55,994 nt of DNA, from NCBI GenBank assembly GCA_964424945.1, contig CAYRLB010000009.1, positions 1-55,994 on the forward strand, given 5' to 3'. The notes under the pieces were generated by a model that was given only the letters and a program-made list of their open reading frames with translations, did not search any database and was not told the DNA's origin. The translations under genes were made by a program, and so were the position numbers. Of this stretch, positions 8,701 to 16,678 are shown piece by piece; position 1 is the first letter of the stretch, and each line of letters starts with the position of its first letter. This DNA comes from WHSP01 sp964424945 (GTDB lineage Bacteria > Gemmatimonadota > Gemmatimonadetes > Longimicrobiales > Longimicrobiaceae).

Positions 8701-11026
8701 GGGGAGCCTCGAAGCAGCCGGCACCCTCGCCGGGAACGTCGGGCGTTTCGATGTAGACGGAACCGCAGGGTTCCGCGACCTGGTCGCGCTCGGCAACACG
8801 ATCGGCACCGGCGCTGCACGCTACACCTGGGTCAACGCGCCCGGCGCCGATTCCGAACTCGCGCTCGACGCCAACCTCGCCGAAGCGCGACTCGCCGGCT
8901 TCCGACTCGACAGCATCGGCGCCCGCGTCGGCTATTCGGGTGGCACCGATGGCGGCGCAGGGACGATCGAGCTGGCCGTCTCGCAGGATGTCGATCGCGA
9001 CTACCGGGCGGAGGCGGACTTCCTCTTCTCGGCCGACCGCAGCGAGATTAACTACTCGGACCTGACCCTCCGCTTCGACACCGTCTTCTGGCGGTCCGCC
9101 CGGCCCGGGTCGGTCAGTTGGGCGGGCGATGGCATCGACATCGTCGGGGTCGAGCTCCGGAGCGACCAGGGCGGGTTGATCGTCGCGGATGGGCATCTGC
9201 CGACGGAGGGAGAGGCCGACCTTCGCGTCGCCATCGAGGGGCTGCAGGTCGCCGACATCATCGGGCTCCTTCAGGACACCGTTCCGCTGCGGGGGATCTT
9301 TTCCGGCGAGGCCGAGATGCGCGGGACTGCCGCCGCTCCCCTCATCGCCGGCACGGTCACCATGCGGGAGATCGTGATGGACACCGCCGATGTCCCTGAC
9401 ATCGAGGCGACCTTCGACTATGCCGCGGAGGAGCTGCAGGCAGAGGGGGCACTGCTCGATGGCGGCAACACGCTTCTCACTGCCGTCGGCAGCGTCCCGG
9501 TGAACCTTGCGGTCTCGGGCGTCACCGGGCCGCGCTTCCCGGAAGATGCACCGATCCAGCTCGACGTCCGTGCCGACAGCCTTCCTCTCGAGGCGCTACC
9601 GAGCTTCACGGATGCCGTCGAGGATGTGAGGGGCAGGATCCGCGGGGGTGTATTCGTTCGGGGGACTCGCTCCGCCCCGGACCTGACCGGCACCGTCGAC
9701 CTCGATCTCGGCTCGCTTACGATCGTGCAGCCGGGGCTCGAGCTCCAGGAGATCGGCGGCACAGTGCGGCTCACCGGCAGCGAGTTGGTGCTCGATTCCC
9801 TGACCGCCCTTAGCGATGGAGGGGCGATCCGCATCACTGGCGCTGCAGCCCTTCCGACGCTGACCGAACCCGTCCTCGACTTCGCGGTGACCGCACGGGA
9901 CGCGCGGGTGTTGAACAACGACATGGGCACCCTTTCGGCCGATGCGGATCTGGAGATAACCGGGCCACTTGACGCGACAGCCGTCACGGGAAGGGTTCAG
10001 ATTCTGGGCGGCGTCATCAACGCGCCGGAGCTCGGGGAGCCGCAGCGTGAGGAGATCGATGCGCCCTCTGTAGCCGTCCTCGGCGACACCGCAGCCGTGC
10101 GACTGGCGAGCGGCAACGAGATGATCGAGAACCTCCGCCTGGACGTTCAGCTCGGCATCTCCCGGGACACCTGGATCCGGAATTCCGCCGCGAACATCGA
10201 GGTGTTCACGCCGGAGGAGACAGGCGATGTGGATGTACGGATGGAAGGTGGCTTCGAGACGCTGGCCCTCAACGGCACCGTGAATGTCGACCGAGGTGAG
10301 TACACCGTCGCGGGCCGCCGCATCCGGATCTCGCAGGGCGCCGTCGTCTTCCTTGGCGAGACCCCGATCAACCCGATTCTTCAGCTTACAGCCGAGCAGG
10401 AGGTCCGCCTGGCGGGGCGTCCGGCGTTCGCGATCCAGCTCCTGGTGGGCGGCACCATGCAGGCGCCGAGAATCACGCTCGAGAGCAACGCGCAGCCCCC
10501 GATCGCCGAATCCGATCTGCTGAGCTACTTCGCCTTCGGTGAATCGACTTCCTCCCTGATCCAGACGGGGTCAGGCGGAGCGGTCGGGGGGGCGAGCAGC
10601 GGTGGAGGCACGCTGCTCGGACCCGTCGGAGCGCTTGCGACCCAGCAGCTGGGGGCAACGGCGGTGGGCGTCGTTGTCGATGAGCTGGAGCAGGGTGCCC
10701 GCAGCAGCCTGGGGCTCGATGTTCTGAACATTACCCCCGCGCCCCTTCCGGCGGAGCTCGCGATTCAGGGCTATCTGAACGTCTTCCGCGGAGCGCAGTT
10801 CGAAGCCGGGGCCTATGTCGGCGACCGCTGGTTCATCGCCGGGCAGGGGCGTACGGCGCCTGTGCTGCCGGGTATGCGCCTTGAATATCGCACCCCGTCC
10901 GGCTTCGAATGGGTGACCAGCTGGGAACCACGATACCGGGTCCCGGTGCCCTCTCTGACGATCGAGGAAACGGCCGAGACGGATAATGTCCTCGGCGTGT
11001 TCATGCAGTGGCGGCGACGGTTCTGA
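5795..11026 (+). CDS. tamB: TamB, translocation and assembly module inner-membrane component
   Basis: Very large (1,743 residues) AsmA/VPS13-like lipid-bridge or assembly protein, anchored in the inner membrane and spanning the periplasm toward TamA. Residues about 5-27 form the single N-terminal membrane anchor. The rest is a long beta-rich body of the kind that builds an elongated groove. The C-terminal DUF490 region (about residues 1,440-1,743) includes a glycine/serine-rich segment around 1,590-1,610 and ends in WRRRF, a terminal Phe as in other TamB proteins. Residues about 470-700 contain four near-tandem repeats of 73-74 residues (separate entry). About residues 905-965 are an Ala/Arg/Pro-rich insert. 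It starts on the last base of the tamA stop. The reading frame is intact and ends 33 bases before the assembly gap, so the gap does not affect it. Confidence 0.92.
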   Translation: MRRSVKIGLWAIGAVVGVVLVAVLVLTQTQFGRNQVRNIALGQLQNSAHGVVTMGPVRGNLLRGLVIEGLAIEDSTGAPFFQADTLEIGYSLLALVRQRIDLDGVRLVRPQVVLDQRPGLAWNFARIFPSDTTQSPARQGFGAWIVVSDLTVVDGSVVVRSEWEPDDSLSNGARQTAIEEALSEDSRQLVEAVPGGYQSVQRYQALNGRFDRLRLANPDSAAIVVDVGEMSLLAFPFRPPAAEVRALSGRIISAGDTLIAEAVQLALPESQLRVDGTYLLSGGADISAVAQPVDFSDLRWLYPPLPDGSANLQARVLMEGERTRVVAPALDLAMEGATLRGNVDATFGDSLRLGPTDLQFAGIDTDLIVRLAPAIEIPRAGVLAGRLALTGAQEALEVDGNLSFTERSGSVSQLLADGVAGSDANGFHAQNLRVRAAPIQLSLLSSVAEVPVGGAITGAATLTGSSDDGFSFNADLTHSSAETGRSNIAGAGAVVRAGDTFAARDLTIRLNPVQVALGRAFLPDLPLTGSISGTATLNGTPEALDLAADLAHESAATGRSRVLADGGVALGEEPRVSNLRLRFDPVQMALVQRFDPELAVDGLLTGTAALTGTAAALQLTADLTHASPTVGTSRVTAAGGVGIGEVFSMRNLRLGFAPLQVQLARIFNPALPVDGMVTGNAALSGTTSSNISVTLELAHSGSTGDSRLVGTGLLPMGGRGRAAADLQLLPLSLETVGRFAPAAGLTGSASGTVQATGTMRDLALSLGLVVADGGRVDLAGRFDLESAEKTYDLAALFTDFDAAAITTRAPATQVTGNANLVGRGTDPATMTAALAADISGLAVDSVNVDSIQVRARVDGGLATIEEGTVRLASAAVDVEGSFGLVETRSGTLRYALRVDTLAHFSGMVPPDSTSVRPRPSEVAEAFELARADSVRAARATEVQRAATGLPAEPALDVPTIPELPRDSLAGSLEAAGTLAGNVGRFDVDGTAGFRDLVALGNTIGTGAARYTWVNAPGADSELALDANLAEARLAGFRLDSIGARVGYSGGTDGGAGTIELAVSQDVDRDYRAEADFLFSADRSEINYSDLTLRFDTVFWRSARPGSVSWAGDGIDIVGVELRSDQGGLIVADGHLPTEGEADLRVAIEGLQVADIIGLLQDTVPLRGIFSGEAEMRGTAAAPLIAGTVTMREIVMDTADVPDIEATFDYAAEELQAEGALLDGGNTLLTAVGSVPVNLAVSGVTGPRFPEDAPIQLDVRADSLPLEALPSFTDAVEDVRGRIRGGVFVRGTRSAPDLTGTVDLDLGSLTIVQPGLELQEIGGTVRLTGSELVLDSLTALSDGGAIRITGAAALPTLTEPVLDFAVTARDARVLNNDMGTLSADADLEITGPLDATAVTGRVQILGGVINAPELGEPQREEIDAPSVAVLGDTAAVRLASGNEMIENLRLDVQLGISRDTWIRNSAANIEVFTPEETGDVDVRMEGGFETLALNGTVNVDRGEYTVAGRRIRISQGAVVFLGETPINPILQLTAEQEVRLAGRPAFAIQLLVGGTMQAPRITLESNAQPPIAESDLLSYFAFGESTSSLIQTGSGGAVGGASSGGGTLLGPVGALATQQLGATAVGVVVDELEQGARSSLGLDVLNITPAPLPAELAIQGYLNVFRGAQFEAGAYVGDRWFIAGQGRTAPVLPGMRLEYRTPSGFEWVTSWEPRYRVPVPSLTIEETAETDNVLGVFMQWRRRF
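7199..7920 (+). repeat. Four 73-74-residue tandem repeats inside tamB
   Basis: Four diverged copies of a 219-222-base unit. The recurring protein pattern is a D-L-x-H segment, then T-G-x-S-R, a glycine-rich turn, R-x-L-x-L-x-F-x-P-x-Q-x-A-L, and a G-x-A-x-L-x-G-T end. The His of the D-L-x-H segment falls at residues 478, 552, 625 and 699, giving spacings of 74, 73 and 74. The fourth copy is more diverged and loses the proline/glutamine part. Protein similarity is clear while DNA similarity is only moderate, so the expansion is old or under selection for structure. Confidence 0.7.
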
Positions 11027-11059
11027 TACGCTGAGAAAACCGGCGTATCGCTCGTCATC

Positions 11060-11159
11060 NNNNNNNNNNNNNNNNNNNNNNNNNNNNNNNNNNNNNNNNN
11101 NNNNNNNNNNNNNNNNNNNNNNNNNNNNNNNNNNNNNNNNNNNNNNNNNNNNNNNNNNN
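11060..11159. other. Assembly gap (100 N)
   Basis: Exactly 100 undetermined bases, the conventional placeholder for a scaffold gap of unknown length. It falls between the end of tamB and the middle of a YihY-type gene, so at least the 5' part of that gene is missing and further genes may be. Confidence 0.97.
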
Positions 11160-11846
11160 CGCCGACCTGACATCGGGTTCGGGATTGCGTCTCTTGTGGG
11201 GATCGGGGTCCTCATCGTCGGCGCGACGGGTGCGATGGTCCAGCTTCAGACGTCGCTCAACCGCACCTGGGAGGTGAAGCCGGATCCCGAGGCCGGGGGC
11301 ATACGCAACTTCCTGATGAAGCGCATGCTCTCCTTCGGGATGATCCTCGGCATCGCCTTCCTCCTGCTCGTCTCCCTGGTGATCAGCGCCGGCCTCGCAG
11401 TGCTCGGTACCTACCTCGGGAGCATCCTTCCCGGCATCGGAGCGGGATTGCTGGAACTCGCCAACAACATGATCTCCTTCGGCGTGATCACGGTGCTCTT
11501 CGCAGGAATGTTCAAGTTCCTGCCGGATGCGGAGATCAGCTGGCGCGATGTCTGGGTGGGGGCGGCGGTTACCTCCCTCTTCTTCGTGCTCGGCAAGTTT
11601 GCGATCGGGATCTACCTCGGACAAAGCGATCCGGGTGAGCCGTTCGGGGCTGCGGCTTCGCTGGCGATCCTTCTCGTCTGGATCTACTACGCGTCGCTCA
11701 TTCTGTTCTTCGGTGCAGAGTTCACCGAAACGTGGGCGAAAGTCCGCGGCAGCGGGATCAGGCCCGAAGCCGGCGCGGTGCGTGTGGTGACGGAGGAGGT
11801 CGAGCTTCGCGGGGGTGCGAACGAGCCGGCCCCCGAAACCTCGTGA
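11160..11846 (+). CDS. YihY/BrkB-family membrane protein, C-terminal part
   Basis: The 228 readable residues belong to the YihY (BrkB, once misnamed ribonuclease BN) family of inner-membrane proteins with six or more membrane spans and no settled biochemical role. Family marks are the WEVKPDPEAGG segment after QLQTSLNRT (typical Q-x-x-L-N-x-x-W), the FKFLPDAEISWRDVWVGA block and the C-terminal LLVWIYYASLILFFGAEFT span. Four hydrophobic spans can be seen. The N-terminal third, with its start codon, lies in the assembly gap. The frame is open from the first base after the gap. A frame that happens to run through the N run from upstream is not evidence for a start there. Confidence 0.85.
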   Translation, partial: RRPDIGFGIASLVGIGVLIVGATGAMVQLQTSLNRTWEVKPDPEAGGIRNFLMKRMLSFGMILGIAFLLLVSLVISAGLAVLGTYLGSILPGIGAGLLELANNMISFGVITVLFAGMFKFLPDAEISWRDVWVGAAVTSLFFVLGKFAIGIYLGQSDPGEPFGAAASLAILLVWIYYASLILFFGAEFTETWAKVRGSGIRPEAGAVRVVTEEVELRGGANEPAPETS

Positions 11847-11971
11847 GTCAGCCAGGGTGTGAGATGTATCGTGGATGCGTCCTGCCGCTGGGCGACACCA
11901 GCCGGCGCGGGACTCTCAGTGGGGGGGAAGCTGTGCGTCCGCTCCCTCGCGAACTCTGACAGGAAGGGTGG

Positions 11972-13096
11972 ATGATGAGCACTCGATCAATTCGCGCTCT
12001 GGTAGTCGAAGCGAAGGATGGCCCCTTCCTCGAGCAGGAGCTTCAACTCGAGGAACCGGCGCGTGGAGAGGTTCTCGTACGCGTCGTCGCTGCCGGGGTC
12101 TGCCACACGGATCAGATCACGCGCCATGGCGACATGCCGATGCCCTTCCCCGCAGTGCTCGGCCATGAGGGCGCGGGCGTCGTGGAGAGCGTCGGGGAGG
12201 GCGTCACGGAGGTCGCCCCCGGCGACAAGGTGATCATCGGATGGCCATCGTGTGGGGAGTGCAGAAACTGCCTCGATGGCGAGCCACGCTACTGCCTGCG
12301 GACTGGAGAGGCACTCGTCTCCGGGCGCCGCTTCAAGGGCGAGAAGGCGGGGACGAGTGCCTATTCGCGCAATGGCGAGGTCATCAACGGTCACTTCTTC
12401 GGCCAGTCCTCTTTCGCCACCTATTCGATCACCTCGGCCGACGCCCTGGTGAAGGTGCCCGATGATACCCCTGTCGAGCTTCTGGGGCCGCTCGCGTGCG
12501 GGCTCGGAACCGGCGCGGGGGCTGTGCTCAACGAGGCAAAGCCCCGCCTCGGGGATTCTGTGCTGATCGTAGGCGTCGGAGCGGTCGGGCTCGCGGCGGT
12601 GATGGCGGCGCGCAACTCGGGCGTCACCCGGATCATCGTCGCCGACCTTCACGACAACCGCCTCGAGCTGGCGAAGGAGTTCGGCGCCACCCACACCATC
12701 AACTCCGGGTCGACCGACCTCGTCGACGGAGTGAAGCAGATTACCGGCTCGACCGTCGACTTCGCCTTCGACTGCACCGGCGTGATAGCCGTCATTGAGC
12801 AGATGGCTGAAACGGTCGGGATGCTGGGGACGCTCGTCCTCGTCGGGGGGGCACCCGCAAACGCCCGCTTCTCGCTCGACCACCTCTCCACCCTCTGGGG
12901 GAAGCGGGTGATCGGGGTGCTCGGGGGCGGAGGACGATCGGGGCAGCTCATACCGGCGCTTGTCGATCTCTACAAGCAGGGGCGCTTCCCCTTCGACAAG
13001 CTCGTGCGTTACTACGAGATGGGCGAAATCGAGCAGGCTCTGAAGGATTCGGCGTCGGGCGAGGTGATCAAGCCGATCCTCAGGATCTCGGAGTAG
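11972..13096 (+). CDS. Zinc-dependent alcohol dehydrogenase (aryl-alcohol/XylB type)
   Basis: Predicted 374-residue cytoplasmic medium-chain alcohol dehydrogenase interconverting an alcohol and an aldehyde with NAD. Catalytic zinc ligands are Cys44, His65-Glu66 and Cys176; the structural zinc is held by Cys94, Cys97, Cys100 and Cys108 in the usual C-x2-C-x2-C-x7-C pattern. The Rossmann motif GVGAVG is at 201-206, with an Asp (in VADLHDNR) at the end of the next strand that favours NAD over NADP. The GHFFGQSSFATYS segment is typical of benzyl-alcohol/class III-like enzymes. An AGGAAGGG site precedes two adjacent ATG codons (11972 and 11975); spacing slightly favours the second. It stands alone, so the physiological substrate is not indicated. 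Confidence 0.9.
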   Translation: MMSTRSIRALVVEAKDGPFLEQELQLEEPARGEVLVRVVAAGVCHTDQITRHGDMPMPFPAVLGHEGAGVVESVGEGVTEVAPGDKVIIGWPSCGECRNCLDGEPRYCLRTGEALVSGRRFKGEKAGTSAYSRNGEVINGHFFGQSSFATYSITSADALVKVPDDTPVELLGPLACGLGTGAGAVLNEAKPRLGDSVLIVGVGAVGLAAVMAARNSGVTRIIVADLHDNRLELAKEFGATHTINSGSTDLVDGVKQITGSTVDFAFDCTGVIAVIEQMAETVGMLGTLVLVGGAPANARFSLDHLSTLWGKRVIGVLGGGGRSGQLIPALVDLYKQGRFPFDKLVRYYEMGEIEQALKDSASGEVIKPILRISE

Positions 13097-13407
13097 CGCC
13101 CACAACCCGCGCAAGCTCCCCGGCGAACGCACGAACCGGGCTGCTCCATCTGCGGATAACTCAATGGGTGGGAAGGCGATCCCGCGATCGGCAGGGACCA
13201 TGACCTTCCCACTTCCTCCGGCAGAGAAGCCTTCGAGTGCCGGACAGATGATGTACCCTTTGCGGCACCGTCACAAAGGAAGCGGAAGTCAGCCCCCACC
13301 CTGCAGAATCAGGCGCTCGGAGGAACCCCCTCCCCCCAGGTGCGTATAGCCCTTGATTCGAGACCCTCCCTCCCCGCCACAGGAGAAGACCGCTGCAAAC
13401 CGACTGG
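13097..13407. other. Intergenic region before the mechanosensitive channel gene
   Basis: Roughly 310 bases without a credible gene. It contains a 25-base segment at 13355-13379 resembling the 3' end of a serine tRNA (separate entry), followed at once by an AGGAGA ribosome site at 13381-13386. Nothing else recognisable was seen. Confidence 0.5.
13355..13379 (+). other. Serine-tRNA 3'-end-like remnant
   Basis: The 25 bases, starting GATTCGAGAC and ending CCCCGCCA, match the T-loop to discriminator end of common bacterial serine tRNAs at about 21 of 25 positions by my memory of that tRNA. Upstream sequence does not fold into the rest of a tRNA: there is no matching 5' acceptor strand, and the best anticodon-like hairpin has only 4 bp with a 6-base loop. 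It could be a decayed tRNA, the trace of a tRNA-linked attachment site, or chance in pyrimidine-rich DNA. Confidence 0.25.
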
Positions 13408-14619
13408 TTGACGAATACCATTCCGAATCCGATCGCTCAGGCCATCCTGGGACTTCTGCTCCTGGGCACTGCGGCCTGGGTCGTCCACCTCCTCGCACGA
13501 CACTTTCTCCTCGGCCCGCTACGGCTGATCGTACGACGGACGCGGACGGACTTCGACGAAATCCTTCTGGAGGAGCGGGTTCCGCAGCGCGCCATGCTGC
13601 TGCTTCCCCTCTTCGTGCTGGGCGCCGGGTTGAACGTAGTCCCGGCCCTGAGTCCGGAGTTGAGGGAGTTTCTCAGTCGTCTGATCGGTGCCTTCTCGAT
13701 CGTAGTCGGGACCGGGATCCTGGACGCTCTGCTCTCGGCCGGGCACGCTTTCTACCTGCGCATGCCGGCGTCGGAGCTGCGGCCGATCAAGAGCTACGTC
13801 CAGTTGGTGAAGGTCTTCATCTACGTTCTGGCGGGCATCTTCATCGTGGCGCGTCTCGCGGACCAGTCGCCCTGGTTCTTCGTGAGCGGACTCGGCGCGA
13901 TGATGGCGGTCATCCTGCTGATCTTCCGCGATACGCTCCTCTCGCTCGTCGCCAGCATCCAGCTCACCAACAACGACCTCATCCGGGTCGGTGACTGGAT
14001 CGAGATGCCGCAGTTCGACGCGGATGGTGATGTGGTGGACATCGCCCTCAACGCGGTGAAGGTCGTCAACTGGGACAAGACGATCACCGTCATACCGACG
14101 CACAAGTTCCTGGAGCACAGCTTCAAGAACTGGCGGTACATGTATGGGGTCGGAAGAAGAATCAGGCGGTCGATCCACATCAACAGCTCGTCGATCCGCT
14201 TCCTGACGGACGATGAAATCGAGCGGCTGAGCCGCTTTGTGCTGCTGAAGGATTACATCGCCGAGAAGCTGGCCGAACTCGAAGGGTTCAATGCGCGCTA
14301 TAGCGACGATCCGAACGCGATCGTCAATCAGCGGCGGCTGACGAACGTCGGGACCTTCCGGGCCTATGTCACCGCCTACCTCCGCAACCACTCGGCGATT
14401 CACCAGGACCTGACCTTCCTGGTGCGGCAACTCGAGCCGACGGCGGAAGGGCTCCCGCTGCAGATCTATGTCTTCACAAAGGACACGAGATGGGCGGTCT
14501 ATGAAGGCGTACAGGCGGACATTTTCGACCATCTGATGTCGATCATCCCGGAGTTCGGACTGCGCGTCTATCAGCGTCCATCCGGGTACGATTTCACCGC
14601 CCTGGCCGACGAAGTCTGA
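13408..14619 (+). CDS. ybdG: YbdG-type mechanosensitive channel (MscS family)
   Basis: Predicted 403-residue inner-membrane channel of the MscS superfamily that relieves turgor during osmotic downshock. It follows E. coli YbdG through its length, with membrane spans at about residues 10-30, 65-85, 92-112, 130-150 and 155-175. The pore and MscS beta domain are seen in SGLGAMMAVILLIFRDT, the IQLTNNDLIRVGDWIEMP block and the conserved TIPTHK-type strand (VIPTHKFLEHSFKNW). The cytoplasmic domain keeps RRLTNVGTFRAY and QADIFDHL. The conventional start is TTG at 13408. However, the AGGAGA at 13381-13386 is 21 bases away, while an in-frame CTG at 13393 sits exactly 6 bases after it, so the true start may be CTG. 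The gene is monocistronic, with a hairpin after it. Confidence 0.92.
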   Translation: MTNTIPNPIAQAILGLLLLGTAAWVVHLLARHFLLGPLRLIVRRTRTDFDEILLEERVPQRAMLLLPLFVLGAGLNVVPALSPELREFLSRLIGAFSIVVGTGILDALLSAGHAFYLRMPASELRPIKSYVQLVKVFIYVLAGIFIVARLADQSPWFFVSGLGAMMAVILLIFRDTLLSLVASIQLTNNDLIRVGDWIEMPQFDADGDVVDIALNAVKVVNWDKTITVIPTHKFLEHSFKNWRYMYGVGRRIRRSIHINSSSIRFLTDDEIERLSRFVLLKDYIAEKLAELEGFNARYSDDPNAIVNQRRLTNVGTFRAYVTAYLRNHSAIHQDLTFLVRQLEPTAEGLPLQIYVFTKDTRWAVYEGVQADIFDHLMSIIPEFGLRVYQRPSGYDFTALADEV

Positions 14620-14666
14620 GACACTGCCGCCGTGCCGAGGATGGTGATCCAGGCCCGGTAGATATT

Positions 14667-14714
14667 GGGGGACGGACGGATGGCGCTGTTGGCGATCCCG
14701 ACGTCCCCCTTCTT
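14667..14714 (+). terminator. Terminator-like hairpin after the channel gene
   Basis: GGGGGACG at 14667-14674 pairs perfectly with CGTCCCCC at 14702-14709, followed by TTCTT. The 27-base loop is long and the T-run imperfect, but its position 48 bases after the channel stop fits an intrinsic terminator. Confidence 0.5.
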
Positions 14715-14747
14715 CCGTTCGACATATATGGCGCCGCGCAGGCATAC

Positions 14748-14776
14748 TTGACGTCATTGCAGGACGACTTTACATA
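14748..14776 (+). promoter_or_regulatory. Candidate promoter of the molybdate operon, possibly leaderless
   Basis: TTGACG at 14748-14753 is a 5/6 match to the -35 consensus. After 17 bases comes TACATA (14771-14776), a weak -10. The first ATG of the operon is at 14784, so transcription from this promoter would begin at or next to the start codon. No ribosome site precedes that ATG, which fits a leaderless transcript. Confidence 0.4.
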
Positions 14777-14783
14777 GTCTTGC

Positions 14784-15872
14784 ATGGGTCTGATCAATCT
14801 TCTGGCGGGTGAACGGGCGGCGCGGGGCTGGTCGCAGGCGAAGATGGCTGCGGCGGCCGGGATCTCGCGGCAGAGCTACGCAGCGATCGAAGCGGGCGCC
14901 TCGGTGCCTTCCACGGAGATCGCGCTGCGGCTCGCGGGCATTCTCGGTCGTCCGGTCGAAGCGCTTTTCCGCTTACCTGAGCTACCCGCCGGCCAGGTTA
15001 CGGCCGCCTGGGCCGGCGAGGGGAAGGCCATCGGGAGGCGTGTCCGGCTTTCCCGCGTGGCAGGGAAGCTCGTGGCTCATCCTGTGGTTGGTGCAGACAG
15101 GATGAATCTGCTCGCTTCCGGAGTCGTGAGTGCGATCTCCGGGGGCGAAGTGACCGTTTCTCTCCTTTCGGACCCCCCTCCCCTCGCGGAACTCACGGTC
15201 GTGGGATGCGACCCGGCCTTCGGCATCGTCGCGGATGCGCTCCGTCGCGAGCGTAGGGTTGAGGTCGCCTGGCATCAGCGGGGAAGCCAGGCTTCGATCG
15301 ATGCCCTCGTCCACGGCCATGCGCACATTGCCGGCGCCCATCTTCACGATCCCGCCACCGGGGAGACGAACGCCACCTGGATCCGTGCGTCGATCCCCTT
15401 CCCCTGTACCCGCGTGGTCTTCGCGGTGTGGGAGCAGGGGCTTCTTCTTCAACCCGGGAACCCATCCGGGATCGAGCGCATCGAAGACCTGGCGGGAGCG
15501 GGGATCCGCTTTCTCAACCGGGAGACCGGCTCGGGCTCCCGGCTTCTTCTCGATGAAACGCTCGCGGCTGCCGGCCTCGGCCCGGCCGACATCGAGGGGT
15601 ATGGCACAGCGGCCCGGAGCCACTTCGCCGTCGGGGAGGCGATCGCGTCGGGCCTCGCAGATGCCGGGATCGCCATCAGGGCTGCTGGTGCTGCCTTCGG
15701 GCTCGAGACGCTGCTGCTCAGGAATGAGGCGTACGAGCTGATCATCCCTGACCACTTTCTCGATCTCCCCGCGGTCGGCGCCCTTCTTGACCTGCTCGTC
15801 CGTCCAGGGATCCGCGCCCAGGTGGAGGCACTGCAGGGTTACGATACCGCGCGAATGGGGCAGGTCGCTTGA
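14784..15872 (+). CDS. HTH regulator with periplasmic-binding-like domain, molybdate operon regulator
   Basis: A 362-residue one-component regulator. Residues about 5-62 are an XRE-type helix-turn-helix (WSQAKMAAAAGISRQSYAAIEAG) of the MerR/XRE-like kind often seen before molybdate genes. Residues about 75-130 are a linker, and about 135-350 form a cytoplasmic substrate-binding-like domain of the PBP_like type found next to MoeA or in molybdate regulators (GCDPAFGIVADALRR, FLNRETGSGSRLLLDE, LLLRNEAYELIIP). The last 4 bases overlap the start of modA, so it belongs to the operon. By position it would sense molybdate or molybdopterin status and control modABC, the job ModE does elsewhere; that is inference, since the effector is not shown by sequence. 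The start at ATG 14784 gives an HTH beginning at the usual distance. Confidence 0.82.
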   Translation: MGLINLLAGERAARGWSQAKMAAAAGISRQSYAAIEAGASVPSTEIALRLAGILGRPVEALFRLPELPAGQVTAAWAGEGKAIGRRVRLSRVAGKLVAHPVVGADRMNLLASGVVSAISGGEVTVSLLSDPPPLAELTVVGCDPAFGIVADALRRERRVEVAWHQRGSQASIDALVHGHAHIAGAHLHDPATGETNATWIRASIPFPCTRVVFAVWEQGLLLQPGNPSGIERIEDLAGAGIRFLNRETGSGSRLLLDETLAAAGLGPADIEGYGTAARSHFAVGEAIASGLADAGIAIRAAGAAFGLETLLLRNEAYELIIPDHFLDLPAVGALLDLLVRPGIRAQVEALQGYDTARMGQVA

Positions 15873-16678
15873 TCGGCCGGTGGTGTTCTTGGCAACGCGG
15901 TCTTTTCCGCTTCTCCGCTGTGGTCGCGCTGACGCCTCTCCTACTGAGCGGCTGTGCGCAATCGGACGAGCCCTCGGGCTCGGGTGACCCGGGCGACCGC
16001 CCCCTGCTCGTCATGGCCGCGACGAGCCTCGCCACAGTGATGCCGCAGCTCATCGATGGCTTTACCGGCGAGACCGGCACCCTGGTGGACCTCGCCACGG
16101 GCTCGACGGGCGGTCTGGCGGCGCAAATCGGGAGTGGCGCGCCAGCCGATCTCTTCTTCGCGGCCGACGAAGAGACGGTGGAGCGACTCGTCGCCAGCGG
16201 CGCGATACGGGCTTCGTCGGTCCGGCATTATGCGACGGGCAGACTCGCGCTCGTATGGCGGGCGGGGCTCGAGCCGCCCGGCGGGCCCGAGGCGCTGATC
16301 GAAGGACGATACGATGTCATCGCGATCGCGAACCCCGAGATCGCGCCCTATGGCGCCGCCGCTCGCGAGACGCTCGCGAAGCTGGAGATATGGGACACCA
16401 TCTCGGCCCGGATCATCCATGGTGAGAATGTCGGCCAGGCCTATCAGTTCGTTCGGACCGGAAACGCGGACGCAGCCTTCGTCGCCCGGACCATCGTCGA
16501 TACCATCCGGTCCCCTTTCCTCGATGTCGATCCCCTGCTCTACCGGCCGCTCCGTCACACCGCCGGGATCCTCGAGCGAAGCCGTCACCCTGCCGCTGAA
16601 GCGTTTCTCGACTTCGTTCTGAGCGATCAGGGTCAGGCGCTGCTGGCAGAGCACGGATTCGCACGAGCGGCGGATTGA
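15869..16678 (+). CDS. modA: Molybdate ABC transporter substrate-binding lipoprotein ModA
   Basis: A 269-residue lipoprotein that captures molybdate (or tungstate) outside the inner membrane and delivers it to ModBC. The signal ends in LLLSGC, lipid Cys29. The ModA fold shows VMAATSLATVMPQL at its first ligand loop, TGSTGGLAAQIGSGAPADLFFAADE with the second ligand serine, and NPEIAPYGAAARETL, then the IIHGENVGQAYQFVRTGNADAAFV segment. Translation begins at TTG 15869, overlapping the upstream stop in a TTGA junction; this start is needed to include the basic residues before the hydrophobic core. The next gene also overlaps by four bases, so regulator, binding protein, permease and ATPase are made from one message. 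Confidence 0.93.
   Translation: MIGRWCSWQRGLFRFSAVVALTPLLLSGCAQSDEPSGSGDPGDRPLLVMAATSLATVMPQLIDGFTGETGTLVDLATGSTGGLAAQIGSGAPADLFFAADEETVERLVASGAIRASSVRHYATGRLALVWRAGLEPPGGPEALIEGRYDVIAIANPEIAPYGAAARETLAKLEIWDTISARIIHGENVGQAYQFVRTGNADAAFVARTIVDTIRSPFLDVDPLLYRPLRHTAGILERSRHPAAEAFLDFVLSDQGQALLAEHGFARAAD

Noticed and set aside
7856..9196. Minus-strand frame of 446 codons within tamB
   Set aside because: Same codon-bias shadow; no domain, and inside a complete, better supported gene.
10986..11846. A continuous reading frame running from the end of tamB through the N run into the YihY gene
   Set aside because: The frame is open only because N codons are unreadable; the part before the gap overlaps the tamB C-terminus out of frame and has no YihY features.
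11987..13201. Minus-strand frame of 404 codons opposite the alcohol dehydrogenase
   Set aside because: Shadow of a complete zinc-dehydrogenase with all metal ligands on the other strand.
13280..13380. A complete serine tRNA gene
   Set aside because: Only the 3' 25 bases resemble a tRNA; there is no matching acceptor strand, D-arm or proper anticodon arm.
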